This document shows, piece after piece, positions 55,614 through 64,000 of a stretch of DNA of 64,000 bases (its first letter is position 1; every line of letters starts with the position of its first letter). Source of the DNA: Scalindua sp964344685 (GTDB taxonomy: Bacteria; Planctomycetota; Brocadiia; Brocadiales; Scalinduaceae); the NCBI GenBank assembly GCA_964344685.1, contig CAYFOK010000018.1, forward strand, positions 23,521 through 87,520. The letters are read 5' to 3'. Under the pieces are notes generated by a model that had not been told where the DNA came from, did no database searches, and was given only the letters and a program-made list of their open reading frames with translations. The position numbers and the translations under genes are program-made.

Positions 55614-56780
55614 CTACGCCAGCTTGTAGTCACCACCCTTTCTTCCTCTCAACCTGGACAAGAGTTCTCTCCTCAAACCCCACGCGGTTACATCCGGTCC
55701 AGCTCCGGGAGACTCAATAATATATTTTTTGTCGCCATTGAAGATATCGGTTTCGACAATGACTTTATTTGAGGAACCCTTGAGATTGCCCAGAGGAGAG
55801 TCCGGCAGAACCTCTCTCAATCCAACTTTAAATACTGAGTTTTCATTTTCGTGAAGCTCAAAACGGGCTATGTATCTCAGCGTTTTTCCTTTGCTTTTAG
55901 CAGAATCAAATCTGCCTTTTATCTCCTTGTCGGCTCCTTTTACAGATTCCATGAACTCTTCTACGTTTTCAATATTAAGGAAGGATTCATTAATGAATCC
56001 TTCCAGTTCTATATCAGACATTGACACATTATGCCCGAATGTTCTTGCACAAATTATCAGTTTTCTGGCAACATCAAGTCCGTTCAGGTCATCTTTCGGG
56101 TGAGGCTCGGTATAGCCCATTTTTTTTGCATCTTTCAGTATTTCTGAAAAACTCCTTTCTCCTTTTTCCAGTTCAGCACACAGATATCCAAGGGTACCGG
56201 AAAAACATGCTTCTATTTTATTTACTATCTCTGATGTATCGTAATAGTCCAGTAGGTTAGATACTGCATTTGCACCCGCCATCACCGTGCACAGAAAGCC
56301 ATATCTTTCTCTGTATCTTGTAAGAGTTCTGAAAACTTCAGTTGAGTAAATTGATAGCGGGTTTTTGTTTGCGGTAATTATGGTCTCTTCTGAATCGTCG
56401 ATTACTTTAAGGTGGAAATCTCTTAAATCGTCCTTGCCGGCAGTAATGTCAACAAAAACTATTTCTCCGGCCATTCCCTCACATTGAATTAACTTTAGTA
56501 AATCTAATAAGGTGTTGTATTTTATATATTCGTCTGAATCATGCATATATTTCTTGAATTGTTCCTTAGAATCTTTCCATTTATGAACATTTTCAGGATT
56601 TTTCTGTATTTTCAGGCCATGGCGATTAAACCAGAAACCATTACTGTCTGTCAGGGCTATTACGTTCGTAGGATTTAGGTGTTTTTTAGAATATACTGTG
56701 TCTTGTTGAATTACCTGGGACATAAATTCCCTGCCAACATTACCACTGCCTCCCAATACAACAACATTTTGATAAGCCAT
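55614..56780 (-). CDS. Homoserine dehydrogenase-like enzyme
   Basis: A 388-residue protein: NAD(P)-binding GGSGNVGREF (10-19), the TANKNPLSIYS stretch with the active-site Lys region, and late FSGTLGYLCAELEKG and GAGPDVTAWGLRRELLSR. These features match the HSD domain as in ThrA and metL rather than the ACT-bearing stand-alone Hom. It would reduce aspartate semialdehyde to homoserine for Thr and Met. GGAG precedes the ATG. It shares direction with the ACC deaminase-like gene upstream. Confidence 0.85.
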   Translation of the reverse strand: MAYQNVVVLGGSGNVGREFMSQVIQQDTVYSKKHLNPTNVIALTDSNGFWFNRHGLKIQKNPENVHKWKDSKEQFKKYMHDSDEYIKYNTLLDLLKLIQCEGMAGEIVFVDITAGKDDLRDFHLKVIDDSEETIITANKNPLSIYSTEVFRTLTRYRERYGFLCTVMAGANAVSNLLDYYDTSEIVNKIEACFSGTLGYLCAELEKGERSFSEILKDAKKMGYTEPHPKDDLNGLDVARKLIICARTFGHNVSMSDIELEGFINESFLNIENVEEFMESVKGADKEIKGRFDSAKSKGKTLRYIARFELHENENSVFKVGLREVLPDSPLGNLKGSSNKVIVETDIFNGDKKYIIESPGAGPDVTAWGLRRELLSRLRGRKGGDYKLA

Positions 56781-56925
56781 AATTTTATTACTCCAAGATT
56801 TTAAAAAGTTCTTTTATTTTTATATGTTGAACAAATATTACGGAGATTTTCGCTCAAAATAGCTCACTTCTATTTACTATTCTCAAATAGGCTAAAACAT
56901 GAAGATCTCTTCTGCAGATATTAAA

Positions 56926-57957
56926 TTAATAATTATCCTCTGATGTTTTAGTGCCTGAGTCTGAGTAGTCCATCAAACCACTCAAGGCTAACGTGCCTCC
57001 AGAATGAATCAGGAGTATTTTTCCCTCTATTGGCATGTCTTGAATAGCCTGATTTGCTGTAATAAAAAGTTTGGCAGAATACACAGGGTCAGTTAGAATC
57101 CCGTCATTTCTGGCAATACTTTTTATTTTTCTGAAAATAGTTCTATCAGTACTACCAAATGATTTGGCAATTGCAGGGTAATAGAGCTTATAGTCAGGCT
57201 GCGATTCAATTGAATCCTGAAGAAAGTCCTCTGTATATTGAATAATCTGGTTTAGCCCACATTCAAAAGTTTCAAAGGAACTTGTAAGGACTACTACATG
57301 AAATCGTGTTTTTTTATTAATTGCAGCTGCCCCTGCAAGAAGAGACTGTGCAACCATGCCAGTACTGGAATCAATAAAGACATGGTCAAAAACAATGCCG
57401 GATTCAGACTCATTGCGAATGATGTCCAGTAGAATGCTTAATGAGCCCGGCAGGGCCAGTCTATGATGCCCACCTTCCGGAATCACAAAAACCTTTATTC
57501 CCTGTTCAGTTGCCTTCTCTACATATTTGTCAACATGGGTTTCAATATCAGTCCACTGTTCTCGTGGTATCCAATGTATTTCATCATCGTCAACAAACAG
57601 AGAAAGCAGCTTTAGATTACCCTGCCTGTATGCAGGCGGTCCGGGTAAAAAAGGAGTTATCTTAATATTATTTTCAGTCAGTATCTGTGCAGCAGAAAGG
57701 ACATTATTGGAATTTGCTCCGCCAATTACGACGACCTCCTCAATACCTCTCAGCTTTAATACAGGAATTATAGATGCGTATTTGCGTAATCTGGTACCCG
57801 ATACACCAAAACTGAGTTCATCATCACGTTTAACCCATATGTCAGAACGGTTAAACCATCGTAATCTATGGATACGGCTGCGGAGGTTAAAAGATTCAGC
57901 CGACTTCAATCGGCAAGCATTTTCTACTTTCCGGTAAAGTTCGTCTTCGTTAATCAT
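56926..57957 (-). CDS. PLP enzyme of the ACC deaminase/D-cysteine desulfhydrase family
   Basis: A 343-residue fold-type II PLP enzyme. WVKRDDELSFGVSGTRLRKY carries the PLP-lysine in its LRKY end; GGANSNNVLSAAQ is the phosphate or substrate loop, and IPEGGHH follows. The family includes 1-aminocyclopropane-1-carboxylate deaminases and D-cysteine desulfhydrases; the substrate cannot be told here. GGAG precedes the ATG. Confidence 0.85.
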   Translation of the reverse strand: MINEDELYRKVENACRLKSAESFNLRSRIHRLRWFNRSDIWVKRDDELSFGVSGTRLRKYASIIPVLKLRGIEEVVVIGGANSNNVLSAAQILTENNIKITPFLPGPPAYRQGNLKLLSLFVDDDEIHWIPREQWTDIETHVDKYVEKATEQGIKVFVIPEGGHHRLALPGSLSILLDIIRNESESGIVFDHVFIDSSTGMVAQSLLAGAAAINKKTRFHVVVLTSSFETFECGLNQIIQYTEDFLQDSIESQPDYKLYYPAIAKSFGSTDRTIFRKIKSIARNDGILTDPVYSAKLFITANQAIQDMPIEGKILLIHSGGTLALSGLMDYSDSGTKTSEDNY

Positions 57958-58004
57958 TTTTACTCTCCATTTGACGCACTCATTAATTAAAATATTTCCT
58001 GCTT

Positions 58005-58694
58005 CTACACATTGAACCTGATTTCAATAATATCATTCGGTTGTATAATATAGTCACGATCAACCATTTTGGCTACTCCCTTTGATTTGCAGTCATTAAA
58101 ATTATGACAATTCATATAATCTTCAAAGCTGACAACATCACCCTTAATAAACCCACGTGCAAGGTCTGAATGGATTTTTTCTGCACACGCAATAATCTCT
58201 GATCCTTTGTGTATGATCCAGGCATGCGATTCCTTGGGGCCAGATGTATAAAAGAACATTTGATTAGATTTTTCGAGTGCTAAAAAAATGATGGTATTGA
58301 TATCTTCACTTCCTTCAATCTGAACTATAGGCTTAAAACTGACGGGAGCTGTAGCTAACAATAATTCATTTTCACAATCATTGAAGTCAACATCGCAAAG
58401 CGGTGTTTCCTGCTCCAAAAGCTCCATGCACTTTGTCATTAATGCTTTTTCATCACCATCTTCCAGTCTTGACAATCTGGTCTCAATCTTGTCCATGTCA
58501 AGAATCAGCAGATCAAGTATATTGCTCTTTGGGACAACGATAGCATCAGATTGGACAAATTCGTCTCTTATAAATTCAGCAAAAAATGGAACAACCTTTT
58601 TGGCTTTGTCTTTTGCCTCTAAGGCAATAAGTTTTTCATCCTTGTATTTGGTTTTTCCTTCCGGCAGATCAATCCCAGTAAATCCTATTTTCAC
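58005..58694 (-). CDS. YchF/Obg-like C-terminal protein lacking the GTPase core
   Basis: A 229-residue protein. Residues about 65-100 (SNILDLLILDMDKIETRLSR) match the coiled coil of YchF, and 145-229 match its TGS-like DUF933 domain: MFFYTSGPKESHAWIIHKGS, SDLARGFIKGDVVSFEDY and the ending IIQPNDIIEIRFNV. The P-loop region is reduced to MKIGFTGIDLPEGKTKYKDE, with one extra residue between the Gly and GKT, and switch and specificity motifs are absent. It probably binds ribosomes or redox partners without GTP/ATP hydrolysis. Start is GTG with GGAGG. Confidence 0.8.
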   Translation of the reverse strand: MKIGFTGIDLPEGKTKYKDEKLIALEAKDKAKKVVPFFAEFIRDEFVQSDAIVVPKSNILDLLILDMDKIETRLSRLEDGDEKALMTKCMELLEQETPLCDVDFNDCENELLLATAPVSFKPIVQIEGSEDINTIIFLALEKSNQMFFYTSGPKESHAWIIHKGSEIIACAEKIHSDLARGFIKGDVVSFEDYMNCHNFNDCKSKGVAKMVDRDYIIQPNDIIEIRFNV

Positions 58695-59085
58695 TCATTT
58701 CCTCCTTCAGTGACAAAGCCTCATATTAGTTAATTGTTGCGTAATATCTTTTCAGCAGCAGGATATTTATCGCTTCATGATAGATTTCATATTTTATACT
58801 GTAAAAAGAAGTAATTTGTTTTTCAATTCCACGTATTATCAAATATTTAGCGGAATTGTCAAATTCTTATTAATTTAAAGTATAGGGTTTTTAATGTTGC
58901 CATCTGTCATTCCATTGAATATGAGAGTATAATCTTTATTTACAAAGGTAATTCAGATTGCTGCTCAACAGGTTGCTTGTTAGAAAAAGTACAGACGAGC
59001 CGGTAATACAGAGGATATTTAACTTGTTATTGATATATTTAGGTGACTGAAGATGAGTAAGAAATGTCAGATCAATAATCTTCAT
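58695..59085. other. Intergenic region
   Basis: AT-rich spacer between two minus-strand genes. A small CAATTCC / GGAATTG pair is present near 58823-58858 but is not convincing. No gene is seen. Confidence 0.35.
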
Positions 59086-59940
59086 TCAGGACAAGCCGTA
59101 ATAAAAAACTATCCATTGAATGATAGCGTAAAGTATTGGTGTTGATTTGTCCGGTATAGTGGGAAGTGATGTCTCTAATGAATTCAGAAGTGCGCTGATC
59201 TTATGTTTTTCTTCCTCTGTTGAGACTTGATGCTTGTTGCGGGATAAAATTTCTACAAATTGATTGGGTATTTTTTCATGTGTGTTGGATTTTTGCAGAA
59301 ATAAGTAGCTGTTATTCCTGATACACTCGTTCCAGTTGTTCATAAGGCTCTCTGCTTGTTTTTCCGTTTCCGCATAAATATCCTGGTCAGTAGTTCCTGG
59401 AGGTTTTATGAATATTCCATCACAATTATGCCGAGACAGAATTACTGCATCTGTAAACAAACCTTTTCTGGTATACATTACTGCAGTAACTGATGGATAG
59501 TTCTCCCTGACACTAAGGAGGTTATTAATGCCAAACCGGCTTCCCTGATCCAGACTTACACACTGTTCTGAGAAGAGATTTCTCCATTCATTCAAAATTG
59601 AAAACAGGCGCTTGAGAAACTCATTTGCCTGAAGGTTTTTGTCAAAATTGTACTCATCAAGGCCTTCATATGCTGTATTCAGGTTCGGTATGGTGCCTAT
59701 CCGATCTTCCAGTATTCGCTTTTGTGGGATAGATACATTTTCCTGTAATCCTTCGCGCCCATAAAGATCCAGTATAAACAGCGATGGATACAATTTTTCT
59801 TCTCTTAGCTGCCTGTGGCATTCCTCGTATGTGTCTGCATAAACAAACTGTATTCCCGGGAAGCGAGATTCAATAACGTCTTTGAACAGTTTTAGTTCGA
59901 ATGGTGAATCATCAATAAAACAGTATACAGGTTTTTTCAT
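59086..59940 (-). CDS. Receiver-like protein with an internal insertion
   Basis: A 284-residue protein with receiver-domain residues in order: acidic Asp10/Asp11 (CFIDDS), acceptor Asp58 (FILDLYG), Thr157 (AVMYTRKG) and Lys179 (GIFIKPPG). About 85 residues are inserted between the acceptor Asp and the Thr, where 25-30 is usual, and a helical region follows from 190 to 284. A response-regulator-like signalling role is inferred; no kinase is adjacent. Start ATG has no good ribosome binding site. Confidence 0.65.
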   Translation of the reverse strand: MKKPVYCFIDDSPFELKLFKDVIESRFPGIQFVYADTYEECHRQLREEKLYPSLFILDLYGREGLQENVSIPQKRILEDRIGTIPNLNTAYEGLDEYNFDKNLQANEFLKRLFSILNEWRNLFSEQCVSLDQGSRFGINNLLSVRENYPSVTAVMYTRKGLFTDAVILSRHNCDGIFIKPPGTTDQDIYAETEKQAESLMNNWNECIRNNSYLFLQKSNTHEKIPNQFVEILSRNKHQVSTEEEKHKISALLNSLETSLPTIPDKSTPILYAIIQWIVFYYGLS

Positions 59941-60162
59941 AGCAAAAGTTTTTTTTAATGCCCGGATGCAGCTTTTTTATCTTTATTTGGATAATATTAC
60001 AATCCTTCGGTTGGCACCATAAGGATATTGGCATACACCAGCCTGTGATTGTATTGCCGGATAGTATGGTATCAAATTTACATGAAAGTTGTAAAATGGT
60101 AATTTTATAGTGATAGTTTTAAATTTTGCAATTTTATTATAAGGTTTGCTAAAATAACGTTT

Positions 60163-60885
60163 ATGAATAAGACCAAGATACTTACTGAAATCTATGATAG
60201 ATTGTTTAAATCATTTGGAAAACAGTATTGGTGGCCTGGAGACACAGGGTTTGAGGTAGTAATTGGTGCCATACTTACTCAAAATACAAATTGGACTAAT
60301 GTTGAAAAGGCCATCAGGAATCTGAAAAGCGCAAAGGTATTCACTCCGAAAAAACTGCACGAAATTGATCGTGATAAGCTTGCAGAACTTATCAAGCCAT
60401 CAGGCTACTTTAACGTTAAAGCAAAAAGACTTAAACACTTTATAGAGTGGCTTTACATTAACTATAATGGCAGCTTGTCAAAGCTTTTTAAGCTGGATCA
60501 TTCATCATTGCGTGAGCAATTACTTTCCGTTAATGGTATAGGGAGGGAGACGGCAGATTCCATAATTTTGTATGCAGCAGAGAAGCCTTCTTTTGTTGTT
60601 GATGCATATACGAAGAGAGTTCTTGTCAGGCACGGTTTGATAACTGAAGATTATGACTATGATGCAATAAAGGCTGTTTTTGAAGAGAACCTGCCGAAAG
60701 ACGTGCCTTTTTACAATGAGTACCACGCTCTTATAGTTATGGTTGGCAAGTATTTTTGTAAGCCTAAAATGCAGTGTGAAGAGTGTCCGTTAGAAAATGT
60801 TCACCGCAAAGTCGCTCCCCGGACAAATGGCGCCGAGGACAAGAAGAGCGCAAAGATAAAGAAAAGTGGAAAGAAGAGAAGATGA
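60163..60885 (+). CDS. EndoIII-family DNA glycosylase-like protein
   Basis: A 240-residue HhH-GPD protein. The helix-hairpin-helix is SVNGIGRETAD (122-132) with Glu129 where EndoIII has the catalytic Lys, and Asp147 is kept (FVVDAYTKRV). Cys199, Cys205 and Cys208 resemble the [4Fe-4S] loop (C-x5-C-x2-C against C-x6-C-x2-C-x5-C), but the fourth Cys is missing. It is probably a monofunctional base glycosylase, as in MagIII; cluster loss is likely. The Lys-rich tail is 225-240. Confidence 0.8.
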   Translation: MNKTKILTEIYDRLFKSFGKQYWWPGDTGFEVVIGAILTQNTNWTNVEKAIRNLKSAKVFTPKKLHEIDRDKLAELIKPSGYFNVKAKRLKHFIEWLYINYNGSLSKLFKLDHSSLREQLLSVNGIGRETADSIILYAAEKPSFVVDAYTKRVLVRHGLITEDYDYDAIKAVFEENLPKDVPFYNEYHALIVMVGKYFCKPKMQCEECPLENVHRKVAPRTNGAEDKKSAKIKKSGKKRR

Positions 60886-60986
60886 TATTTCAAAAAAAAT
60901 GAATCTGATGTCCTGTGTAGAAGTATGTTGCTGTAAATGCCTGTGAATGTTATTATTAACGTTGAAAGTAATGAGGTAAAGCTCAA

Positions 60987-61529
60987 ATGGACATAATAAT
61001 AGATGGCTATAACGTGATATTCAAGATTTCTGAACTGGGGTACATTGCAGAAAAGTGTGATATAGAGACTCTGCGTAACAGATTTCTCACTCTACTTGAA
61101 CAATATAAGGAAAAAAGAAAACATAAACTGATAGTAGTTTTTGATGGCCAGGGTGCCGGTAATTCATACGAAACAAGAGCAGCCGGGATAGATGTCGTCT
61201 TCTCAAGAGAGGGTCTTGATGCAGATGAAGAAATTAAGAGGATGGTGAGCGGCAGTGTAAATCCCAGACACACCACTGTAATTACTTCCGACAGAGATAT
61301 AGAGCAGTATGTAAAGAAGTATGGTTGTAAGGTGGTGGAGCCTTCGGCTTTTTACAGGGATATCAAAAAAAAGGTTGAGCATATACAGTCAACAGGGAAG
61401 GAAGATAGCCGGCTTAAAAAGAAAGAAGAAGATGAGCCTATCAGTAAATATCTGGGACCGTCAAAGAGTGAGGCACAATACTGGTTAAATGTATTCTCTG
61501 AAGATGCCGGGAATAAGTCTGATGATTGA
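60987..61529 (+). CDS. NYN-domain (YacP-like) RNase
   Basis: A 180-residue PIN-like nuclease fold: the first acidic residue in IIIDGYNVIF (Asp6), further acids in VVFDGQGAG and ITSDRDIEQYVKKYG. YacP-type NYN proteins act in RNA processing or decay. GAGG lies before the ATG. Its last eight bases overlap the recombinase start, so the two are coupled. Confidence 0.85.
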   Translation: MDIIIDGYNVIFKISELGYIAEKCDIETLRNRFLTLLEQYKEKRKHKLIVVFDGQGAGNSYETRAAGIDVVFSREGLDADEEIKRMVSGSVNPRHTTVITSDRDIEQYVKKYGCKVVEPSAFYRDIKKKVEHIQSTGKEDSRLKKKEEDEPISKYLGPSKSEAQYWLNVFSEDAGNKSDD

Positions 61530-62424
61530 GAAATCAATTTTAGAATTTATGGCAAAGCTGGAACATGAAAAGGGGTTCTCTGATCACACGTTGAGAGCCT
61601 ATCATAGAGACCTGCTGCAATTTGATATTTTCTTAAAAGAGGAGAATCGAAATAATCTAAAAGATATTAATCATCTTCTTTTAAGAAAATATCTGGCTAT
61701 TTTGAGGTCTAAGAATTATACAAAAACTACTATAGCCAGAAAACTGGCATCACTGCGTTCATTTTTCAAATTTCTTATTCGTGAGGGTGAGCTTGTTTCA
61801 AACCCTTTTGAAATGTTGCGAACACCTAAACAGGAAAAAACCCTTCCTCATTTTCTGAGCATAAGCGATGTGGATGTCTTATTGAAAACACCCGACTGTT
61901 CAAGCGTGATGGGGCTGAGGGATATGGCTATCCTGGAAACTCTTTACAGTACCGGAATAAGGGTAAGTGAGCTGGTGGGTTTAGATGATAGTGATGTTGA
62001 TTTCTTTGGCGGGATGATAAAGGTACAGGGAAAGGGTAAGAAGGAGAGGCTGGTACCTATTGGGAGTCATGCGATAAAGGCAATAAATGAATATCTCGAT
62101 TCAAGATCGAAAGGTAAGAAAAAGGTAAAAAAGGAGGCGGTCAGGAATGCGCCTCTGTTTCTTAATAAATATGGCGGCCGCCTGACAGCGAGAAGTGTTG
62201 CGCGCTCTCTTGATAAATATTTAAAGATGTCCGGGATTAATCTGTTAACATCACCACATACATTCCGGCATAGCTTTGCTACTCATTTGCTGGATAAAGG
62301 AGCTGACCTGAGAGCAGTGCAGGAGCTGCTTGGTCATTCCAATCTTTCAACTACTCAGGTATACACGCATATTTCAACAGAAAAGTTAAAAAGCGTTTAC
62401 GACAAGGCACATCCGCGTAAATAA
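61522..62424 (+). CDS. Tyrosine recombinase of the XerC/XerD family
   Basis: A 300-residue recombinase. Counted from the ATG at 61522, the catalytic residues are Arg147 (GIRVSEL), His246 and Arg249 (HTFRH), His272 (LLGHSN) and Tyr281 (VYTH). The N-terminal SAM-like DNA-binding domain is complete. It most likely resolves chromosome dimers at a dif site; XerC or XerD cannot be told. The chosen start overlaps the NYN gene by eight bases, typical of coupling. Confidence 0.92.
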   Translation: MIEKSILEFMAKLEHEKGFSDHTLRAYHRDLLQFDIFLKEENRNNLKDINHLLLRKYLAILRSKNYTKTTIARKLASLRSFFKFLIREGELVSNPFEMLRTPKQEKTLPHFLSISDVDVLLKTPDCSSVMGLRDMAILETLYSTGIRVSELVGLDDSDVDFFGGMIKVQGKGKKERLVPIGSHAIKAINEYLDSRSKGKKKVKKEAVRNAPLFLNKYGGRLTARSVARSLDKYLKMSGINLLTSPHTFRHSFATHLLDKGADLRAVQELLGHSNLSTTQVYTHISTEKLKSVYDKAHPRK

Positions 62425-62484
62425 AACATGTTTTGACAGAATCTATTGTAAGCACTAATCATTTTTTTTATCAATCAAATAAAT

Positions 62485-63432
62485 ATGTTAGATTATAAGG
62501 TCAAAAAAACCTCAAATTTCAATTGCGGAAGAAGACGTTTCTTGATCAGAGACATTCCCGCTGTTGCGTCGGCAGGATATGCCATTAAAACCGGTATGGC
62601 TGCAGCAGTGCTTGAGTTTCTTTTAAACGGAGCCGGAGCGAATGTATTTGGCTCTGAAGCTGTGCATTATCCGGGTTTCTATGAGCAGCAGAGACTACTG
62701 GAGAATAACGGTGAATGGCAGGTAAGATTAGAGCAGGAGAAATTACGTCTGGCAGCTGGAGAGGTGATTCCTGAGCAGGTATATAAAGATTCGGATATAG
62801 AGTATAAACTGATCGGCAGTTTAAAACGATACGACTGGGAACCGGAAAACGAGGTTTTTTTTAAGAAATATAAAAACGTAATTAAAAGGTTGCGTGAAGC
62901 ACCCAGGTGTTTTGAGATACTGAGTGAGTTTAACAAAGAACACAATCATATAACACATGAGATTTGCTATCACCCATATTATGTTGATTTAACCTATTTT
63001 ATGAGCGGTAAGGATGTACATCAAATGCATGTTGCCAGAACATTTATAGAGACAAGTGAAAAGTCACTAATCGGTACTATGTATCATGAACTGATTGCAC
63101 ATGGAAGTCAGGTGGTTGAATTAACTTATAGGGGTAGAAGAGCGGGTGTAGGAAGAACCGGGATAATGAAACAGTGGGAAAGAGAGTTGGAGGGCAATCT
63201 GATTAAATGGTATGCAGAGAAAGAGATGTATGGCATTAGTGAGATAAAGCATTTACAGAAAGAGATGAAAAAGTGGCTTCGGGTATTTCCTGAGTGGAAT
63301 TACTTCAGGATCAAAGAAGTTGAAAAGCTGGAAGTGAACGATCTGATCAAACAATTGCTTACCCATTACAGGAAGAAATACAGGGATGAAGATTGGGTAA
63401 AAACTACATACCTGCATAAACTGGTGAGTTGA
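62485..63432 (+). CDS. Tat-type exported protein of unknown function
   Basis: A 315-residue protein with a twin-arginine leader (GRRRFLIRD, residues 15-23) and a hydrophobic stretch to about residue 50. The body has many aromatic residues, and a YHELIAHG stretch (His201, Glu202, His206) that is one residue too long for HEXXH. No family is recognised. Tat export suggests a folded or cofactor-bearing product. It starts 60 bases after the recombinase. Confidence 0.65.
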   Translation: MLDYKVKKTSNFNCGRRRFLIRDIPAVASAGYAIKTGMAAAVLEFLLNGAGANVFGSEAVHYPGFYEQQRLLENNGEWQVRLEQEKLRLAAGEVIPEQVYKDSDIEYKLIGSLKRYDWEPENEVFFKKYKNVIKRLREAPRCFEILSEFNKEHNHITHEICYHPYYVDLTYFMSGKDVHQMHVARTFIETSEKSLIGTMYHELIAHGSQVVELTYRGRRAGVGRTGIMKQWERELEGNLIKWYAEKEMYGISEIKHLQKEMKKWLRVFPEWNYFRIKEVEKLEVNDLIKQLLTHYRKKYRDEDWVKTTYLHKLVS

Positions 63433-63531
63433 TGTAATACTGAAACTCTAGAAATATCTAACCAGACAAAACAGTGCCATTCTGGTTTTCTTTCTGATTA
63501 TTCAAGCTTGAGAAATTTTACAATAAATTCT

Positions 63532-63795
63532 TCAAGACGGGTTAAAAACTATTATTAAAATTCCAAGCATGTATAATGCAATTCCAGAGGCAACAAATAT
63601 TCCAACAGCTATTCCACTCCAAAAGCTAACTTTTCCCCAAAGCCCCATGTTTTCTTTTTCGCTTAAAATTCTTCTGTATGGGAAATAATCAACTAATTTC
63701 TCAAATAGCTTCTCTCCTCCTGCTTGTTGAATGTATTTGTTAACGCTTGGTATAAACCAGTTATATGTTACATATAAATTGATTAGAACAGTCAA
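63532..63795 (-). CDS. Small membrane protein, start uncertain
   Basis: An 87-residue product if started at TTG (63793-63795), with a C-terminal membrane helix around 57-83 (SFWSGIAVGIFVASGIALYM). The frame stays open to a TAG at 63856-63858 and reads a second hydrophobic stretch (LFFIKLSCIAFGFTSLTVLI) upstream of the TTG, but contains no ATG or GTG. So the real start may be a rare codon or the head may be disrupted. Function unknown. Confidence 0.45.
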   Translation of the reverse strand: MTVLINLYVTYNWFIPSVNKYIQQAGGEKLFEKLVDYFPYRRILSEKENMGLWGKVSFWSGIAVGIFVASGIALYMLGILIIVFNPS

Positions 63796-64000
63796 GGAGG
63801 TAAACCCAAATGCGATACATGAGAGTTTTATAAAAAAAAGCTGAATGTGTCCAAGCTAAATGTATTAGTACTTGAGGATTTTATTTTAATAAGTGTAGTT
63901 GTTGTGAATACTAAGACACCAGTAGACACAGCTCCCCATGTATTTAATTGTAGTAGATAGTATTTAATCTGACAGTAGTACTGGTTCTGTCTGTAATGTT

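Noticed and set aside
63115..63135. Zinc metalloprotease HEXXH motif near residue 201
   Set aside because: The sequence is His-Glu-Leu-Ile-Ala-His, one residue too long; no third ligand was evident.

Overview
The window is about 64 kb of AT-rich (roughly 40% G+C by eye) bacterial chromosome with some 60 protein genes. I found no rRNA, tRNA or CRISPR array. A phosphate-selective porin, an alpha carbonic anhydrase lipoprotein and Tat-type leaders point to a Gram-negative cell with an outer membrane and a respiratory periplasm. The low G+C, the cupredoxin/carboxypeptidase-regulatory protein, the paired GroELs, the XXXCH-type protein and the c-type cytochrome would suit a planctomycete of the anammox type (Candidatus Scalindua-like). 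That assignment is inference from memory of gene families; no marker here proves it.

Layout. Positions 1-5.6 kb hold the start of a possible signalling protein, a decayed ORF, a PilZ protein, an exported copper-site protein, two zinc-ribbon proteins, an ABC-F ATPase and a small HAD phosphatase. From 5.5 to 9.3 kb there are two universal stress genes beside a Usp remnant, then an arsR-acr3 arsenic operon with a palindromic operator. From 9.5 to 12.5 kb lie small hypotheticals and an RlmI-like rRNA methyltransferase. From 12.9 to 16.9 kb is a three-gene molybdoenzyme operon (Fe-S subunit, catalytic subunit, TorD chaperone). From 17 to 20.3 kb are a small P-loop ATPase, a dynamin-like GTPase and YnfA. 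At 20.3-20.8 kb a GIY-YIG gene is bracketed by palindromic repeats. From 20.8 to 28.7 kb runs a complete phosphate uptake operon (porin-pstS-pstC-pstA-pstB-phoU).

From 29 to 33.8 kb are accessory genes: TPR protein, DUF5661-like, amphi-Trp/XXXCH, monoheme cytochrome c, carbonic anhydrase and a DUF4304-like protein. From 33.8 to 38.8 kb come hemA, a HemX/CcsA-like gene, a cyclic-nucleotide-binding protein and an OPT transporter. From 39 to 44.3 kb are hisS-aspS and recG. From 46.3 to 52.6 kb is a chaperone block, groEL1-groES-groEL2-dnaJ-grpE, followed by fmdB-like and yacG genes. Then come a membrane protein, der, homoserine dehydrogenase, an ACC deaminase/D-cysteine desulfhydrase homologue, a YchF-like protein without a GTPase core, and a receiver-like protein with a large insertion. 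The right end holds an EndoIII-family glycosylase, a NYN nuclease, a Xer recombinase, a Tat-type exported protein and a small membrane protein.

Most of the window is ordinary housekeeping and respiratory or stress physiology. I did not find a convincing new multi-gene system. The best leads are the GIY-YIG/repeat cassette, the minimal YchF-like protein, the insertion-bearing receiver protein, the three-knuckle zinc protein with a histone-like tail, and the groEL-groES-groEL arrangement in which the second GroEL lacks the GGM tail.
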